From contig JAGKQI010000022.1 in NCBI GenBank assembly GCA_018806915.1, positions 62,001-126,000 of the forward strand: a DNA stretch of 64,000 bases, read 5' to 3'. Origin of the DNA: Phytophthora colocasiae (lineage: Eukaryota; Oomycota; Peronosporomycetes; Peronosporales; Peronosporaceae). Shown piece by piece: positions 9,162 through 20,850 of this stretch (position 1 is the stretch's first letter; each line of letters begins with the position of its first letter). The translations under genes were made by a program, and so were the position numbers. The notes below the pieces were generated by a model, which did not search any database, had not been told where the DNA came from, and saw nothing but the letters and a program-made list of their open reading frames with translations.

Positions 9162-11902
9162 GAGACCTTACCCGAAGTTCTCTTCTTTGGCCCACGACGA
9201 CGCTTTGCCGTTGTTGAAGCTGCAGCAGTCGTCGAAAAAAAACTCGGCCGGATTTCAATTGCAACACGTAAGACTTCAAGTTAGAGTCGTCGACCGTAGA
9301 TAGATAATCCTGAACTTTCACTGGAACATCCTCAACCATCGTCTTAATCGGCTCCCAAGAGGCTTCAACGTTTTCTAATCCTTCCCATCCAACCAACACT
9401 TCGAATGTGTAAGTGGGATGCTCACGATGCTGCTTAATCTTCTCCACTGTGAGGAAAATGTCTTGGTTCGCGATGTGTTCATAGATTTCATCATTCACAT
9501 CTAGACTGCTGTCGGCGTACAGCTTCAACCTTGAAGCGTGCACATACCGCGTTGCACCAGTCAGTAAATGTTCAATCTCAAAGGAGTTGACATTAGCACC
9601 AATAACAACGAAATGGCCCAATCCATTTTACTGCCAACTTGTTGATATGCACCTTCGAATCGACACGAGACCATAAAACAACATCTCCAATGTGAAAGTT
9701 GATGCGTTGAGTCCCACGCTGATTCTTCTTGTTGCGCTGAGTTTGGTCATCTTTCGCTTTCACGATGTCTCGATGCATGTCCTTGATTGACGTTCTCAAC
9801 TGTTCAACCACGGCCGTAACGCTAGGCGGTGGCTCACCAACCGTCAACATGCTGGAGTGTACTGCCTCACTTCCGACAAGCACCTTCTGCAAAGGTGTTG
9901 CAGCGTTCACACCAAGAAACACTTCTGCGGGGGCATGATCGGCAAGCGAAACACTGGACTGTGATTTAGGTTGGCTTGGATGAGTGGGATGAGCGTTGCT
10001 CAATTGGCCTGCTCGATCTTGTACTCAAGCAACATTACGCGAATCGCTTGAAGAATATCTCGATTCAGCCGCTCAATACTGCCATTAATCCATGGACAGT
10101 ATGCGAGTGTGAAACTCTGTGTCATTTGCGTCTTGTAACACAATTCATCTAAAAGCTGGTTCTTGAAGTGTGTTGCGGTATCACTGATGAGTAAACTGGG
10201 CGGTCCATACCTACTGTTCCACTCAAGAATTGCATTTGCAGCCGTTGCTGCATCAGGACTCGTGCACTTGATCAACTCACAGAAGTGCGAAAAGTCATCC
10301 TTGAGAACCAACAAATAGTCCTTGCTACCGTTGTATTCACCGATGTACAAATAGTCCATGTGCAAGGCTTCATTGCGCTCCTTGGAACGATATGTTCCAA
10401 CGATATGTTTCTCCCCATGGTCGTAGGATGATACTACCACCCTTTACATGTCTGCATAGCAAGCAGTGTGTGCAAAACTCCCGTGTTTTCTGCTCCAACT
10501 TTGCGATATTGAAGTGCTTTTTGAGGTGGTTGACCATCACTCACCTCGATGGCCCATGGTTCCACAATGGGCGATCACCATCAGCCTCGTCAACAACACT
10601 TCAGCCTCTGCAGGAATCCATAGGCGATGGTGTTTGTCTCGCCACCCTCCATCTGCATCTTGAGCTAGATGCGTTGGTCGGTCACTCGAAGCCATAGCTT
10701 GGGATTCGAGAATGTCACTGACCTTCGGCCATTGTGAGTCAGGTCCAAGCGGACGAAGTAGCGATACTTCACCTTCATCCTCCACTTGCCACCGTTTCAT
10801 TGTCGTAGTATCAGGTGACGCGACAAATCCAGCCCATCGAGGTAACATGTCCGCCCAAATGTTGTCAGAACCGCTTATATGCTCAATGGTGTAGCGTAAT
10901 TCGGTTAGCTTCAAGCTCCATCGTTGCAATTTTCCGCGAACATGTTTCTTGATTTCTTCACCTGGAGCGAACAAATACACCAAGTTGCGATGGTCGGAGT
11001 ACAATCTGAAGCCTTTGTTCCGGATTAGCAAATAGTCAAGGTCGGTCGCTGCCTTTATTATCGGGAAACCTTCCTTTTCAGAGACGCTCCAATGCTGAGA
11101 AGCTCCCTTGAATGTCCCGCTCAGGCATTGCACAAGCTGATGATGCTGCTCCGTGATATGAGCTGCAGAGTCCCAGTCGGACACAATCGTCAAAAGTATA
11201 CTCCATCCACGATCGCTCGCATCCGTCATGAGAATTAGCTCGTCCGACTCACTCGGAGTCGTTAGAGTCACTGAGTTCACCAACAAACGCTTCACTTGCT
11301 CATGCTATCACGTTCGCTCGTCGAACGTAATCGAGATTCGACTTGCTGCCTGTTTGGTGCGTTTTGTCCCGTTGAGTGCTGCCTGCGAACGGTCTTGCAA
11401 AGGAGAGGCCACTCGTGCAAAATCAACTAACGAGTTCCTCATCCAACCTGCCGCACACAGGAACTGCTGTAACTCCACAGCAGTCCGTGGTTCAGCATGT
11501 CAACCAGGGTTTGTATCTTTTCCGGGTCATACGAAACTCCTTCGGGTGAAATTACACGGCCACACCACTTGGCGTTCTCCGTGTATAAGCACACCTTTGT
11601 CTAAACTCCAGCAAAAGACCCTATTTCTCCAATGTGCAATACACTCGGTCGAGTACGGATAGAAATTCATCAATAGTGTCCGCATAGATTAACAAATCAT
11701 CCACCCAAGCAAGTACATGTTCGTACAAAAGTCCTGCTTCACGTAACACATTCTCCACAGATTGCTGAAAATGGATAGATGAGTCTACTGATCCTTGTTG
11801 GAGGCGTGTTGGCGTAAATATCCCATCCTCAGTCATGTATGACTGGGATTCTTGGCTCGTCCGAGCAAGAGCCATTTGCCAGAAGCTCTTGATAAAGTCC
11901 AC
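9162..11902 (-). pseudogene. pol: pol 3' part of element B: RT, RNase H, integrase, chromodomain
   Basis: RT palm with the catalytic box AWVDDLL at about 11700 (residues FQQSVENV before it). Frame breaks lie between 11620 and 11295. RNase H reads LILMTDASDRGWSILL near 11230 and FRLYSDHRNLVYLF near 11010, and ends with SDNIWADMLPRW near 10840. The integrase zinc-binding His residue region is near 10550 (MVIAHCGTMGHRG). The catalytic core lies at 10440-10000 (DYLYIGEYNG, LLISDTATHFKNQLL, GSIERLNRDI), giving the D,D,E residues. The C-terminal domain follows, and then a chromodomain at about 9460-9300 (ILTVEKIKQHRE and VLVGWEGLENVEASWEPI, with a conservative change at the first residue) that would target insertion to marked chromatin. 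Small overlaps and frame shifts (10000, 9600) break the polyprotein. Confidence 0.85.
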
Positions 11903-13556
11903 TGTCTGTTTGTGGCGTTTCCTTGTGCATGGTGCAAGCGAGAGTTCAAATTAGGCATTCCACCAGCAAGAGGCAACACCCTAGCGTTCGGTCGTCGGAG
12001 GTCCACAGCTTGCCGAAGTCCTCCTGATTTCCCAGGTTTCTTCACAGGTCTGGCAGGACTGGCCCAACGACTGGAATTGTTTCGGTATACCCAGCCAAGT
12101 TCAACTAACGCCTCATTAAACCCTTTCATCCATTCCCGCTCTGCAGGTGCGTAAGTGCGTAGCTTGCATCGCACTGGTTCCGTTCCATCCTTGAATCGTA
12201 TTTTGAACGGTTCAATCTTCGACGGCGGATCGTTCCCAATGATAATGCGCCAAATATCATAACGGGTTACTACATCGAACAAGTCTCGCTTCCGATCTGC
12301 AGGAAATCCATTAGCCACTGCATCGTTAATCAATTCGCACAATCGACCAACCGTTTGCTGTTTGTCAGGGGGATTGAAAGTATCAGGAACTTCAGACTCG
12401 AACGGATCAAAATCACACAGCTCCTTGTTCGCCAGTGCAGCCAGTTGTTCATCAACGTCAATACCAAGCTCCTTCAGAGTTAGTTCCCCCAAAAGGAACT
12501 CGTCCTCTTCCGTTTCCGTGATAACACAAGTCACATTGCGCATTCTGACTTTTCCGGCCATCGTTAGTAGCTGCAAATCCAATTGAATCGACTCGTTGCA
12601 TCTGATGATAGCTCCGCCCACCGCCTTTCCATCGATAGGTTTCGGTAGTCGCCGAACAACCACATCAGGACACGCTTCACGAATTTGCTCAACTATCTTC
12701 CGGGGTATCACATTGTACTTAGTTCCATTATCGGGGTGATACGGCATTGCTACCACGCCATTGAAAGAGACGTGCTTCGCCTCCAATTCTTCCTCAACTT
12801 GCAAAAATCTCTTCATTTTAGAAGCTTCGCCACCACGGCGTTGCTCCGTAAATGACTTTATGGCTTGTTTTTTCTGCTCGTCCGTCGCACTCGGGCAATT
12901 CACAACCCAGTGGGGTCCCTTTGCAATGCAAACAACCTTGTGCAGGGACTGGATCACGTTTACGATTCGCTGGTTGTTCACTGCGCCGTTCATCCTGCGC
13001 CTGACGCGCATTCTCACTATTTTGCTGTTGCTTATAGCCAGATGGAGTCGTTTTAGTCGCACCCGGGGTAGATTTAGTTGTCTTAGGTTTGCTCCAGTTA
13101 TATAAATCAAATGACTGCTGATTCTTTAACGCTTCAGCTTTGACAACGTCAAAAGCCTGGATACACTGATCTTCACGGTCGAATCCAAGTCCTGGTACAG
13201 TTGGATCTGCTCCTTCAGACTAGTAGGACGCAAATTTTCAATCAAAGTCTACACTTCAACTTTTCATTGCTATCCAAGGCAATACTCAGTCCATATTCTT
13301 CAATAAGTTCGTCAAACCGATCGAAATAGTTAATCACGCGTGCCTTGACATCCTTTTGTCGAAGATCCATATTCAAATGCTGACTCATGATTGCGTGCAC
13401 ATTCGGGATCTGGTCGTTTAACATGCTGGCGAGTATCTGGTCAATAGCAAGTACCAACTTCTCGTTCGTCATTTTGTCAACTGGAGTCTTAAGCTCAAGT
13501 TCACAGAATGTTTTCAATCTGCGTCGATTGATGGTGTTGATCGCAGGAATCATCAC
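11833..13556 (-). pseudogene. gag (C-terminal part), protease and RT start, element B
   Basis: Near-identical to 5121-6900. The capsid block runs 13556-13242, then a one-base break near 13245, and 13110-11833 is one open frame through protease, linker and RT start up to QGNATNRQW. That frame continues where copy A is broken (for example near 12490, TGATAACACAAG in an EETDEFLLGELT context), while B is broken where A is open. Each copy therefore corrects the other, which argues that at least some of the breaks are recent or artefactual. Confidence 0.8.
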
Positions 13557-13557
13557 G

Positions 13558-15383
13558 TGACACGTTGCTAATTACGATTTTTCGAGTGGATATGGACGTT
13601 ACGCTGTGATATGATTGGATGTATACTGGGTTGTGGGAGAAAGGGAGATGTGGGACGAGGTTATGTCCCGTACGACAATGATGGATCTGTGGAAGAAATA
13701 TATATATTAACCTTCACCTGTACTGCAAAGGGGCCCAAGAGATCAGAAGTGTTCCTCGGAAAAGTGCACAAACTCCGAGAGACAACAACACTCAGTCTGA
13801 TCACCGGACTTTCCCGACGATGAGTGCCTAAAGGTTGGCAGAAAGTCTCTCAGAAGAATGTATCTCTGAGAGACCTCATCCCGTTGCCGTCCTGTGTGAC
13901 GATGATGGTTCAAGGAATACAGTTATACCCACAAGATACCAAGTATCGCGCACCGGACGTAGCGCACCCCGCGCATATCCCAACTGGACTTCGTGCGTTG
14001 TAGCATACGTGCTCCGCACCCTAAAAACATTCATGGATTTCTGGTATCACGTATGGAAGCTCTGATATCACACCATGAAGTCTGACGTACATGAGTCTGA
14101 CGTACATGAAGTCCGACGTACATGAGTCTGACGAGCATGAGTCTGACGAACATGATTCTGGTAACACAAGTCTGATGTGTCCGGCTTATATAAGCAATAT
14201 TCCAGACATTTACCAGTTTCCGATGAACAGACTCCGACGTACAAGACTCCGATGAACAGACCCAAGTGTCACGACTTTGGTATTTATGACTCTGATGTAC
14301 ATGATTCCGGAGTACATGGTTCCGATGAACATGTCTCCGACGTACATGATTCCAGACCCTGATGAACAGGATACCAGACTCTGACACTCTGAAGTCCACC
14401 CCATACTGAAACCAAGTGTACCCAACACGACCTCACGCAATCAAGTGAAACGCAACCTGCTCATCCCTGTAATGACATCATTAAGTGTCGACTCAACAAG
14501 ATCCGCTGTACCGACTACCATAGTGAGCCCAAGTGAAAGTTCCTGAGTTATACTGAGACCAAGTGTATATGAGAATATGGAAGACAGAAGACAGAGAGAT
14601 ACGAGATAGATAACCAGAGTTCAAATTGCTCGGTACTTCCGAGTTCAAATTGCGTTATAACCCCAAGGTCGATTCTTCGGTTCTTTGGAAAGTGTAAGGC
14701 CACGACAAAGCTTTGAGTCGTGTGATCTCTCACCTATCAAGCCCCTTTAGGTGGAGATCAGCGTAACGCAGAGACCTGAGAGGACCCACCTATTCCATTT
14801 ACTAGTTGGGTCGTTTGTTTTGTCTCAAGCGGTAGCCCATTTCATATTGTACGTTTGGACAGGTTTTGGGAGCTAGACAGTCGCTCTCAAGACGCTCGGT
14901 AGACTGTTATATAACTGATAGTGTATTGGTTTATTTTCCCTCTATATATTAGAGGGTGGTGCGCGAAAGTTACGGGAATACCAGACAGACCAGGTGTCTG
15001 GTGAACATTTCCTAGTTGACCTGGAGAACTAGCCCACTGCTCAAGAGGCCAGGAAAGAATAAGAGCAGCTACATATTTGTATATCGGAACTCTATATTGC
15101 GGTTATCTCGGGAGTCTAATTACTGGACTTCCCACTGTATTAATTTCTCTTTACCTTCAGAAATCTCTGGTGTACACAAGTGTTCACCGGAAAACGTTCG
15201 ACTCCCAAGCGCTCCTGTGAGGACCGGAAGGACATCCGACGGTCTACGCAAGGAACCCTCACTCACCAACACTCTCACGACCCCGGCGAGGGTCTCATTA
15301 CCAAGACAACGAACCTACGAGGACAGCACAAGGTAACACACGCCCACCTTGCTGTGCGACTCTGGTATAATTACCAGTAGTCA
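13558..15383. mobile_element. Insertion in gag, solo-LTR-like, copy B
   Basis: 1826-bp counterpart of 6902-8745 with the same ends (TGACACG, AGTCA), the same flanking CAC and the same position in gag. It differs mainly by short indels and by one fewer unit in the minisatellite (14073-14370). Confidence 0.65.
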
Positions 15384-15661
15384 CACTTCCAGGTTCACTG
15401 TACGCCCCTGCACCGCGGTAAAGTTGCACCGACTTCGCGACACACGACTGTCGCTGACTCGCCGGATTCCTGACAACGGGCTCGAACAGCTGACTCGTAG
15501 AGCTTTCTCTCACGTCTCCACTTGACCAACGCTTCATGCGAGAAGCACACTATCTCTGGTGGCTCCATCGCTGTCCAGAGCTTGGTCGTCGTCCGTCTTG
15601 CAGGGTCTCCGTCTTCTCCTTCTGTGTTGACCCGACTGCGTTTCTGCTGGGGACCGCTCAT
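15384..15661 (-). pseudogene. gag: gag N-terminus, element B
   Basis: ATG 15661, MSGPQQKRSRVNTEGE, same as copy A. One base is missing in the A-run near 15420 (three A instead of four), so the frame ends in GATLPRCRGVQ instead of running to the insertion. The sequence upstream (15662-15800) reads open through KQHWVEAHYKVNF without an ATG and probably contains the LTR end and leader. Confidence 0.75.
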
Positions 15662-15888
15662 GGCACCCAATGCTGGATCGTTGTCACAGCTAAAGTTAAC
15701 TTTGTAGTGGGCTTCGACCCAATGCTGCTTGAGAACCCGTGTAGTAGAAAGTAAATCGAATTCTGTCTTGAATGTAGCCGCGGCGGCAAAGCCGCATTGG
15801 TTTCTGTTAGTTTCGCTACGCTGTATGCTAGCTAGAATATGCAATATGCAAAGGTTAAGTCTGAATAACCACCTTCAAGTACCATCGG

Positions 15889-16335
15889 TTACCTACTCGT
15901 AGTCTCATCCGTTGCATGCGCAATGGTTGCTTGAGATGCAGTACGCCGTGGCGTCACTACAATTCCGCGTAACAAGATAGCGTGACTAGCGTTCACACCC
16001 GGATCGTACCCTGCTGTATTACGGTGATACCACCGCACTGCACACAGTTTTGTGCAAATTGTAGAATAGGTATTTCCCACCCGCTTGCGGTTCATTCCGT
16101 ACTTCCAAAGGTAGACTGCAAATGCACCGAGCTGTTCGGCGTTGCGGTCAGTGTCTGTTGCTGCCAACCACGGGCTCATGCGCATCATTTCGCACCATGC
16201 AACCCACTGAGACCATGCCCTTGTATAACTCTTTCGTGAAGTCTGCGCTAAAGCCCCTGCTCGCAATAGTGCTCCCAAAGCTGAGAGAGATTCCGCGAGC
16301 CTGTCGGAAGCAGAACCTGCATCCATCCAACACAC
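15889..16335 (-). pseudogene. tyrosine recombinase, N-terminal part only
   Basis: 148 codons. The core-binding SAM-like fold is recognisable from SRKSYTRAWSQWVAWCEMM, followed by LGAFAVYLWKYGMN and the linker with ILLRGIV. The catalytic half (R..H-x-x-R..Y) that should follow is missing: the frame ends at 15889 and the remaining 90 bases to the Gypsy boundary carry stops in all frames. The encoded enzyme would have integrated a circular DNA copy of the element; this remnant cannot. Confidence 0.7.
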
Positions 16336-16366
16336 AAATTAAAAAATTTTCCTTCAAAGTTGGCGA

Positions 16367-18209
16367 CTACCACACCCTGCTTCCTGCATCCGCCATTGTG
16401 TTGTCCGCTCCAGCAACATGAGATGCAGTCGTATAAAATCCATGTCGCACTTCGTGAATAGCGAGGATCCGCAACAGCATTTGAGCGGACTTATTCCTGC
16501 TTGACTTCTTGTTGCTCCATGCTACGGCAGAGGTATTATCGATCCAAAACTTAACGTGGATATCCGAATCGTGATCCAAACTGGACCACAACTTCCCCCA
16601 ACAGATCGCCGCGAATACTGCGCTCATTAACTCTCTAACATTGATGCAAAATTCGATGTCGCTCTCACGATTGCAACGCTCGATCATATCCCGCTCAGTC
16701 TCACTGAACTCCACCTGCAAATATTGCTGCTGAGCAGGAAATAGTGCGCACAAACCCCGATCGCTAGCATCCATTTGAAAGTGACTGTCTGGCTCGTGTC
16801 TGCACACGAAACGTGACAACGGAATCCGGTTTAGTCGGCCAATTGCCAGAATGACAGTAAACCAACGGAGATCTTCCTTAACATCTTCCGTCACCTCTGT
16901 AGATCCAAAACGAGGTGCAGTTCTTGCTACAGCAGCTACACGCTGAAAGAACGAAGTTGCAGGTCGGATACAAGTAACGACGTGACGCAAGCTCCCTAAA
17001 AGCTTCTGAAGCTGCGTACGTGTAGTTGTAACCCGCTTGGACACGTCCGAAGCGCGATGGAGAGCTTTCGAAACTTTTGCTGCCGGCATCGAAACTGTGA
17101 GAGCCTCCAGGTCCCAATCCAATCCGAGTGCTCTCCCCCGCGTAAACCAACCGGAAAACTTTTTCTCATTGCATGCATTGGGCCCTAGCACAGACACCAT
17201 GGAACGGCGTAAAGCAATCTCTGCCTCAGCCAAACGAGAGCCAGTGTCAGGTTCGATAGAGATATGGTCATCGCACCACGTTTTTCCATCGAAGTTTTCA
17301 CGAGCAAGAGCTGGTTGTAGCTGCCATTCCGGTGCGGAATTGGCATAAAGATGACCAATTGCAGCACCTGCTGTCCAATAGGAAGATGGTGAATTCTTCC
17401 AACCAAACGGACAACACAAGTCTATCACCAAAATTCCCAACTCGGGTATCGTACCAGCAAACCGACCAACATGATCAGCAGATATCGGTATGTTTCGGAA
17501 TGCCCCATTCACGTCGCCGGTCATCATCTGCTGCAACTTCGGGAATGTTTCTGCTACATCCAGAGCTCCGGTTGGAAAGTGCCTCAGCACCGTCGTACGA
17601 TACCTCAATGTCCACATCAGGTTTGGTATTATCGTTCACTGATTCTCCCTCTGGGAACGACAAGTCGTGAATAATACGAGCATCCACAGTCAAATTGACC
17701 TCTCCCTTTTCTACGGCTCCGAATGGACTGCAAGTTATACCTTCCAGTGTAGGTAGAAGATCCAAATCAAGGATGAGATATCGGTTGGCATCCTGCCCCG
17801 CGCGGAGATGTTTAACAATAATATTTAGAGCGCGCTTGGCAGGTCCGTGGTTCGCCGGCGGTTTGTCTTGTCGCTTGAATGGTGCTTTCCACTCTGGTTC
17901 TACGCCATGATGCACAATAGAATGCCACCGTGAACGGTATCGATACTTTTTCCAGGATGTGTCACGTGAAGGAATTTCAAGAGCTTTGTTGGGTCTAGAG
18001 TCCAAGCTTGTTTCTCCTCGTAGTAAACGGACGAACTCTGGTATTTGACATCCAGACCGACGAAAAAATGTGCTATACACTGCTTGTTTTTGCCTGTCAA
18101 TCAAATACTTGGGGTTTCCGTCTAAATCCACAGACACCGGCGTTAGCTTTGGTGGTGACAGTCCCTGTCGAGCCAGAGCCCGGTTGAGTTCGGCCGTGGC
18201 ATACTGCAA
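16367..18209 (-). pseudogene. DIRS-type reverse transcriptase and RNase H
   Basis: The N-terminal block (18209-17475) ends with SPFGAVEKGEVNL and RIIHDLSFPEGESVND, which are RT fingers motifs with the PEG-xSVN signature seen in DIRS RT. A frameshift near 17600 leads to the second block (17617-16367): GDVNGAFRNIPI, CPFGWKNSPSSY and the active site KTWCDDHISI, a WCDD variant of the usual YxDD. The RNase H follows with FQMDASDRGLCALF, ELMSAVFAAICWG, FWIDNTSAVAW and GADNTMADAGSR. The frameshift is the only defect seen in the catalytic part. Start codon uncertain; the frame is open upstream of 18209 only in other phases. Confidence 0.8.
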
Positions 18210-18235
18210 ATTTAATTCTGCTAGGCGCTGTCGCG

Positions 18236-18823
18236 CTAGGAGGGTTTTCTTGAAGTGCAGTCGTTTCTGAAGAATAAATTCCTTGAGATCTGGTACATCG
18301 GTGATGGTAGCGCCAGGTATTTGGCCTTGCGAATCTTTGCCAGACGGCGATGACCCGGTAGTGATCGAACTGCCATATCCGTAATCGATCTAACATGTCT
18401 GGGCTCTGCGTTAGCCAAAATGGATGGGTTTTCTTCGTCTGGAGAATTTTTGACGGACTGACTCGGTAATTTCTCTTCTTCACGTTGCGAGGGCAGACTC
18501 AAACGTTTATGTTTTACCTCACTGGGTGGCCTAGGCCGGGACCTCCTTTCAAGTTTCCACTGGCTGAGTGGACCAAGGCAGGTCTTCTTCGAGACATTCC
18601 ACTGGTTGAGTGGCACAAATGTGGACGGGCTCGAGAGCTTTCGCCGGTCGAGCGGCCCGAGGGTGGACGGGCTTGCTGATTTAATTACAACAAGCGGTCC
18701 GATAGCGGGTGAAACTGTACTCCTGAATTGAGCTGTCCGCGTGAGACGTTGAGGTTGTATCCCGTCCAGTAGTATGGGTTTACCAAAGGAGTTCGCTCTA
18801 CCCCGCGAACATGTCGTCGACAT
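18236..18823 (-). pseudogene. linker region of DIRS-like element with short protein repeats
   Basis: Between gag and RT. Reads MSTTCSRGRANSFGKP and then three imperfect repeats of about 15-17 residues (GPLDRRKLSSPSTF, VPLNQWNVSKKTC, GPLSQWKLERRS), followed by a basic, Ser/Pro-rich tract. In DIRS elements this could be the N-terminal extension of the RT protein. It is out of frame with the RT block at 18236. No domain recognised. Confidence 0.5.
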
Positions 18824-18877
18824 GTGCAGGTCCTTTGCCTTTGGGATGACCAGACCTAGATTCGTTCCCAGGCTCCA

Positions 18878-19855
18878 TCACTTCATGTCTACTGACATAC
18901 CACCGTAGTTCTTTTCAATGAATTCGCGCACAATGTCAGGCAATGTAGCCGGCTTGAAATGGCAAAGATGTTTTATCAAACAGTTCCTATTCTCTTTGCA
19001 ACCTTGAACGGACAGGAAACGAAGACACATCTCCTTCTTGCCTTGTTTAGGCAGGGCATTACGGACTTCAAATGGTATTGACACTCTCTTGTTCACTTCT
19101 GAACCACGGTTGGGCCTGTCCGAGCGCACCAATGTTGTTTTAGCAGTTCTAACAGCCGAGATTATGTCCTGCCGGAGGATTAATTGATGTACTCGCACAA
19201 AGGACTCGTGAGATGCGCTGAAATGACTCTTGATTGTCGAGGCTTGCTGCCAATCATCATCGGCAACATGTACTCTAAACAATTCCAACTGGTCATCGAT
19301 CCTCGCAGTTACTTCCGCCAGTGCTTCTGTAGAGGTCGGCAGCTCAGTTACACGTAGCTCACTGAGAAAGGCTGCTGCGGCATTTAACGTTTCATGGACG
19401 ACAGGTTGATAAAGGTGGCGTGTGATGTTACACAATTCTTCCACGGCACCAACAATAACAGAGAAACTTGTCGCATCGGGCGCAACGGGTAATGTGTTCT
19501 TCTTTGAGAAATTGCTCATATCGCTCTTTCTAACCAGGGACCTCTTCTCCAGTTCCGTCACACGACTGAAGTGCAAGATGGACAAGCCTCTCGTACCGAA
19601 ATCCCAACAAAATAAGCCTCGTAGGACAGCAGGGTGTGGAAAGAAGCCAAACTTTCTCCAAGATACCTGCACATATTCCACAAATCGTTGGGCCGTCATT
19701 GACGCGTACTTACCGTTTACGAGAGTGAGATGGATTGAATTCTGCATCCCGGAGGGTTGAAATTGAGTATTTCCGGTACTCTCATCACCACGTCTTGATA
19801 CTAGTTGAATGGAGCTACCCGGCCCCTCTGTCGTCGCTCTATGAAGCGAGATCAA
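18878..19855 (-). CDS. DIRS-like gag, C-terminal part with CCCH finger
   Basis: 325 codons. The helical middle (residues about 110-250) has no recognised domain. The C-terminal end contains CLRFLSVQGCKENRNCLIKH, that is C-x8-C-x5-C-x3-H, a CCCH-type zinc finger that probably binds the element RNA. The frame overlaps the upstream one (19852) by four bases, so the two are probably one gag protein broken by an indel, or joined through -1 slippage; no slippery site is obvious. Confidence 0.65.
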   Translation of the reverse strand: MISLHRATTEGPGSSIQLVSRRGDESTGNTQFQPSGMQNSIHLTLVNGKYASMTAQRFVEYVQVSWRKFGFFPHPAVLRGLFCWDFGTRGLSILHFSRVTELEKRSLVRKSDMSNFSKKNTLPVAPDATSFSVIVGAVEELCNITRHLYQPVVHETLNAAAAFLSELRVTELPTSTEALAEVTARIDDQLELFRVHVADDDWQQASTIKSHFSASHESFVRVHQLILRQDIISAVRTAKTTLVRSDRPNRGSEVNKRVSIPFEVRNALPKQGKKEMCLRFLSVQGCKENRNCLIKHLCHFKPATLPDIVREFIEKNYGGMSVDMK

Positions 19856-20847
19856 TTGATCAACGTCTTACACACTTCCGCGACGGCCTTGTATTGGTGC
19901 GAACTCCGTGGGTGATCGACTAGCTGCTGGAACCGACTCCAGCTTGCTATTTGCGAGACGCCTACGCTTAGATTCAGGTTGATCGGTTGTACGAGTAGGT
20001 CTCTGTGCTTCTTTACTTTGGTCATTCGATCCAACGTCGTCATCGGAATCGCTGAGGCCGTCACCCAAAACGAACTCATAGTCGAGGGTTGTAGAACGCT
20101 GTACCGGAGCATCTGACTCGGTTTGATTGGGAGCTTCATCAAATATTGAGTCACCAAAGACCATACCAGTAGGCGCCGTTCGACCCCTTCCTTATAGAAC
20201 ACGTAATCTAATATGTTCCGTACGGCTACTTGAGAAATCTCAAAGCTTGATATATCCAGCAATGGTAGCATTCTTGATTCGTCAATCTGTTTACCATCGA
20301 GATCGCCCAGTAACATTCTTGGATCGCGGGTAGCTGTTACGCCAATGCCATTGAATTTATTGTACACATTCTTGTGTAGCTGCATCATCTCCTGCAACAT
20401 CACGAGACTTGTACTTCGGCCTCTGCAAGGTTGTAATGCATAGATCTCAACGGCTATGTCTTGAGTCAACGTTGGGTTGTACACAATAACTGTGTCATCT
20501 CCACCAAAGTTGACGTCTAGTTGCCCTTGATTCTGATCGACATCCCAACGGTAACCAACGACCAGCCCATAATCCCACACGCGAGCACCTCCTTTGCGAA
20601 TACGTGCGGTGCATATCACACCACCGACAAAAGTGCCGGCACCATCTAATGCTTCGCCTTCTGTCACCGCTCGAGGGAGGGTTTCCGCTTCGGATAACTC
20701 AACTGTCTGCATCGCTTCATCCACCCATCTTCCACTAGCAACCAGTCTAACCTTCACGTTTCCGTTTCTGGGGCAGCTTGACCTTTCCGTACGCAAACCC
20801 AACAACGTTGAAGACCCTGGTTTGAGATAATAATAGGTTGCCGTCAT
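19852..20847 (-). pseudogene. DIRS-like gag, N-terminal part
   Basis: Begins MTATYYYLKPGSSTLLGLRT at 20847. The first 215 residues look like a real protein (VWDYGLVVGYRWDV, VYNPTLTQDIAVEIYALQPC). From about 20165 the acidic tract SDSDDDVGSNDQ and PESKRRRLANSK, a nuclear-localisation-like motif, are readable in another frame (20164-19868), so a one-base shift lies near 20160-20200. No known domain recognised; its position and the CCCH finger in the following frame make gag the likely role. Confidence 0.6.
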
Positions 20848-20850
20848 AAT

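Larger units (their letters stand above)
5121..15800 (-). mobile_element. Tandem pair of one chromodomain Ty3/Gypsy element
   Basis: Bases 5121-9161 and 11781-15800 are near-identical copies of the 5' part of one minus-strand element (gag, protease, RT start), each containing the same insertion in gag. Between them (9162-11780) lies the single copy of the 3' part (RT palm onward, RNase H, integrase, chromodomain). The order is thus complete element B (15800 to about 9162) directly followed by element A, which breaks off inside RT at 5121. Repeat identity starts at CAATGCGGCTTTGCC on the minus strand. Because both copies continue into the same gag, the LTR length cannot be measured; it must be short. 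The right edge abuts a truncated tyrosine recombinase gene. Confidence 0.8.
15801..20850 (-). mobile_element. DIRS-like tyrosine-recombinase retrotransposon, 3' truncated
   Basis: Minus-strand order: gag-like proteins (20847-18236), RT plus RNase H (18209-16367), then the N-terminal part of a tyrosine recombinase (16335-15889). RT followed by a tyrosine recombinase and no aspartic protease or DDE integrase is diagnostic for the DIRS/Ngaro group. The recombinase is cut at the boundary with the Gypsy pair, so the 3' terminal repeats are lost. No 5' terminal repeat could be defined in 20850-21290. Confidence 0.8.
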
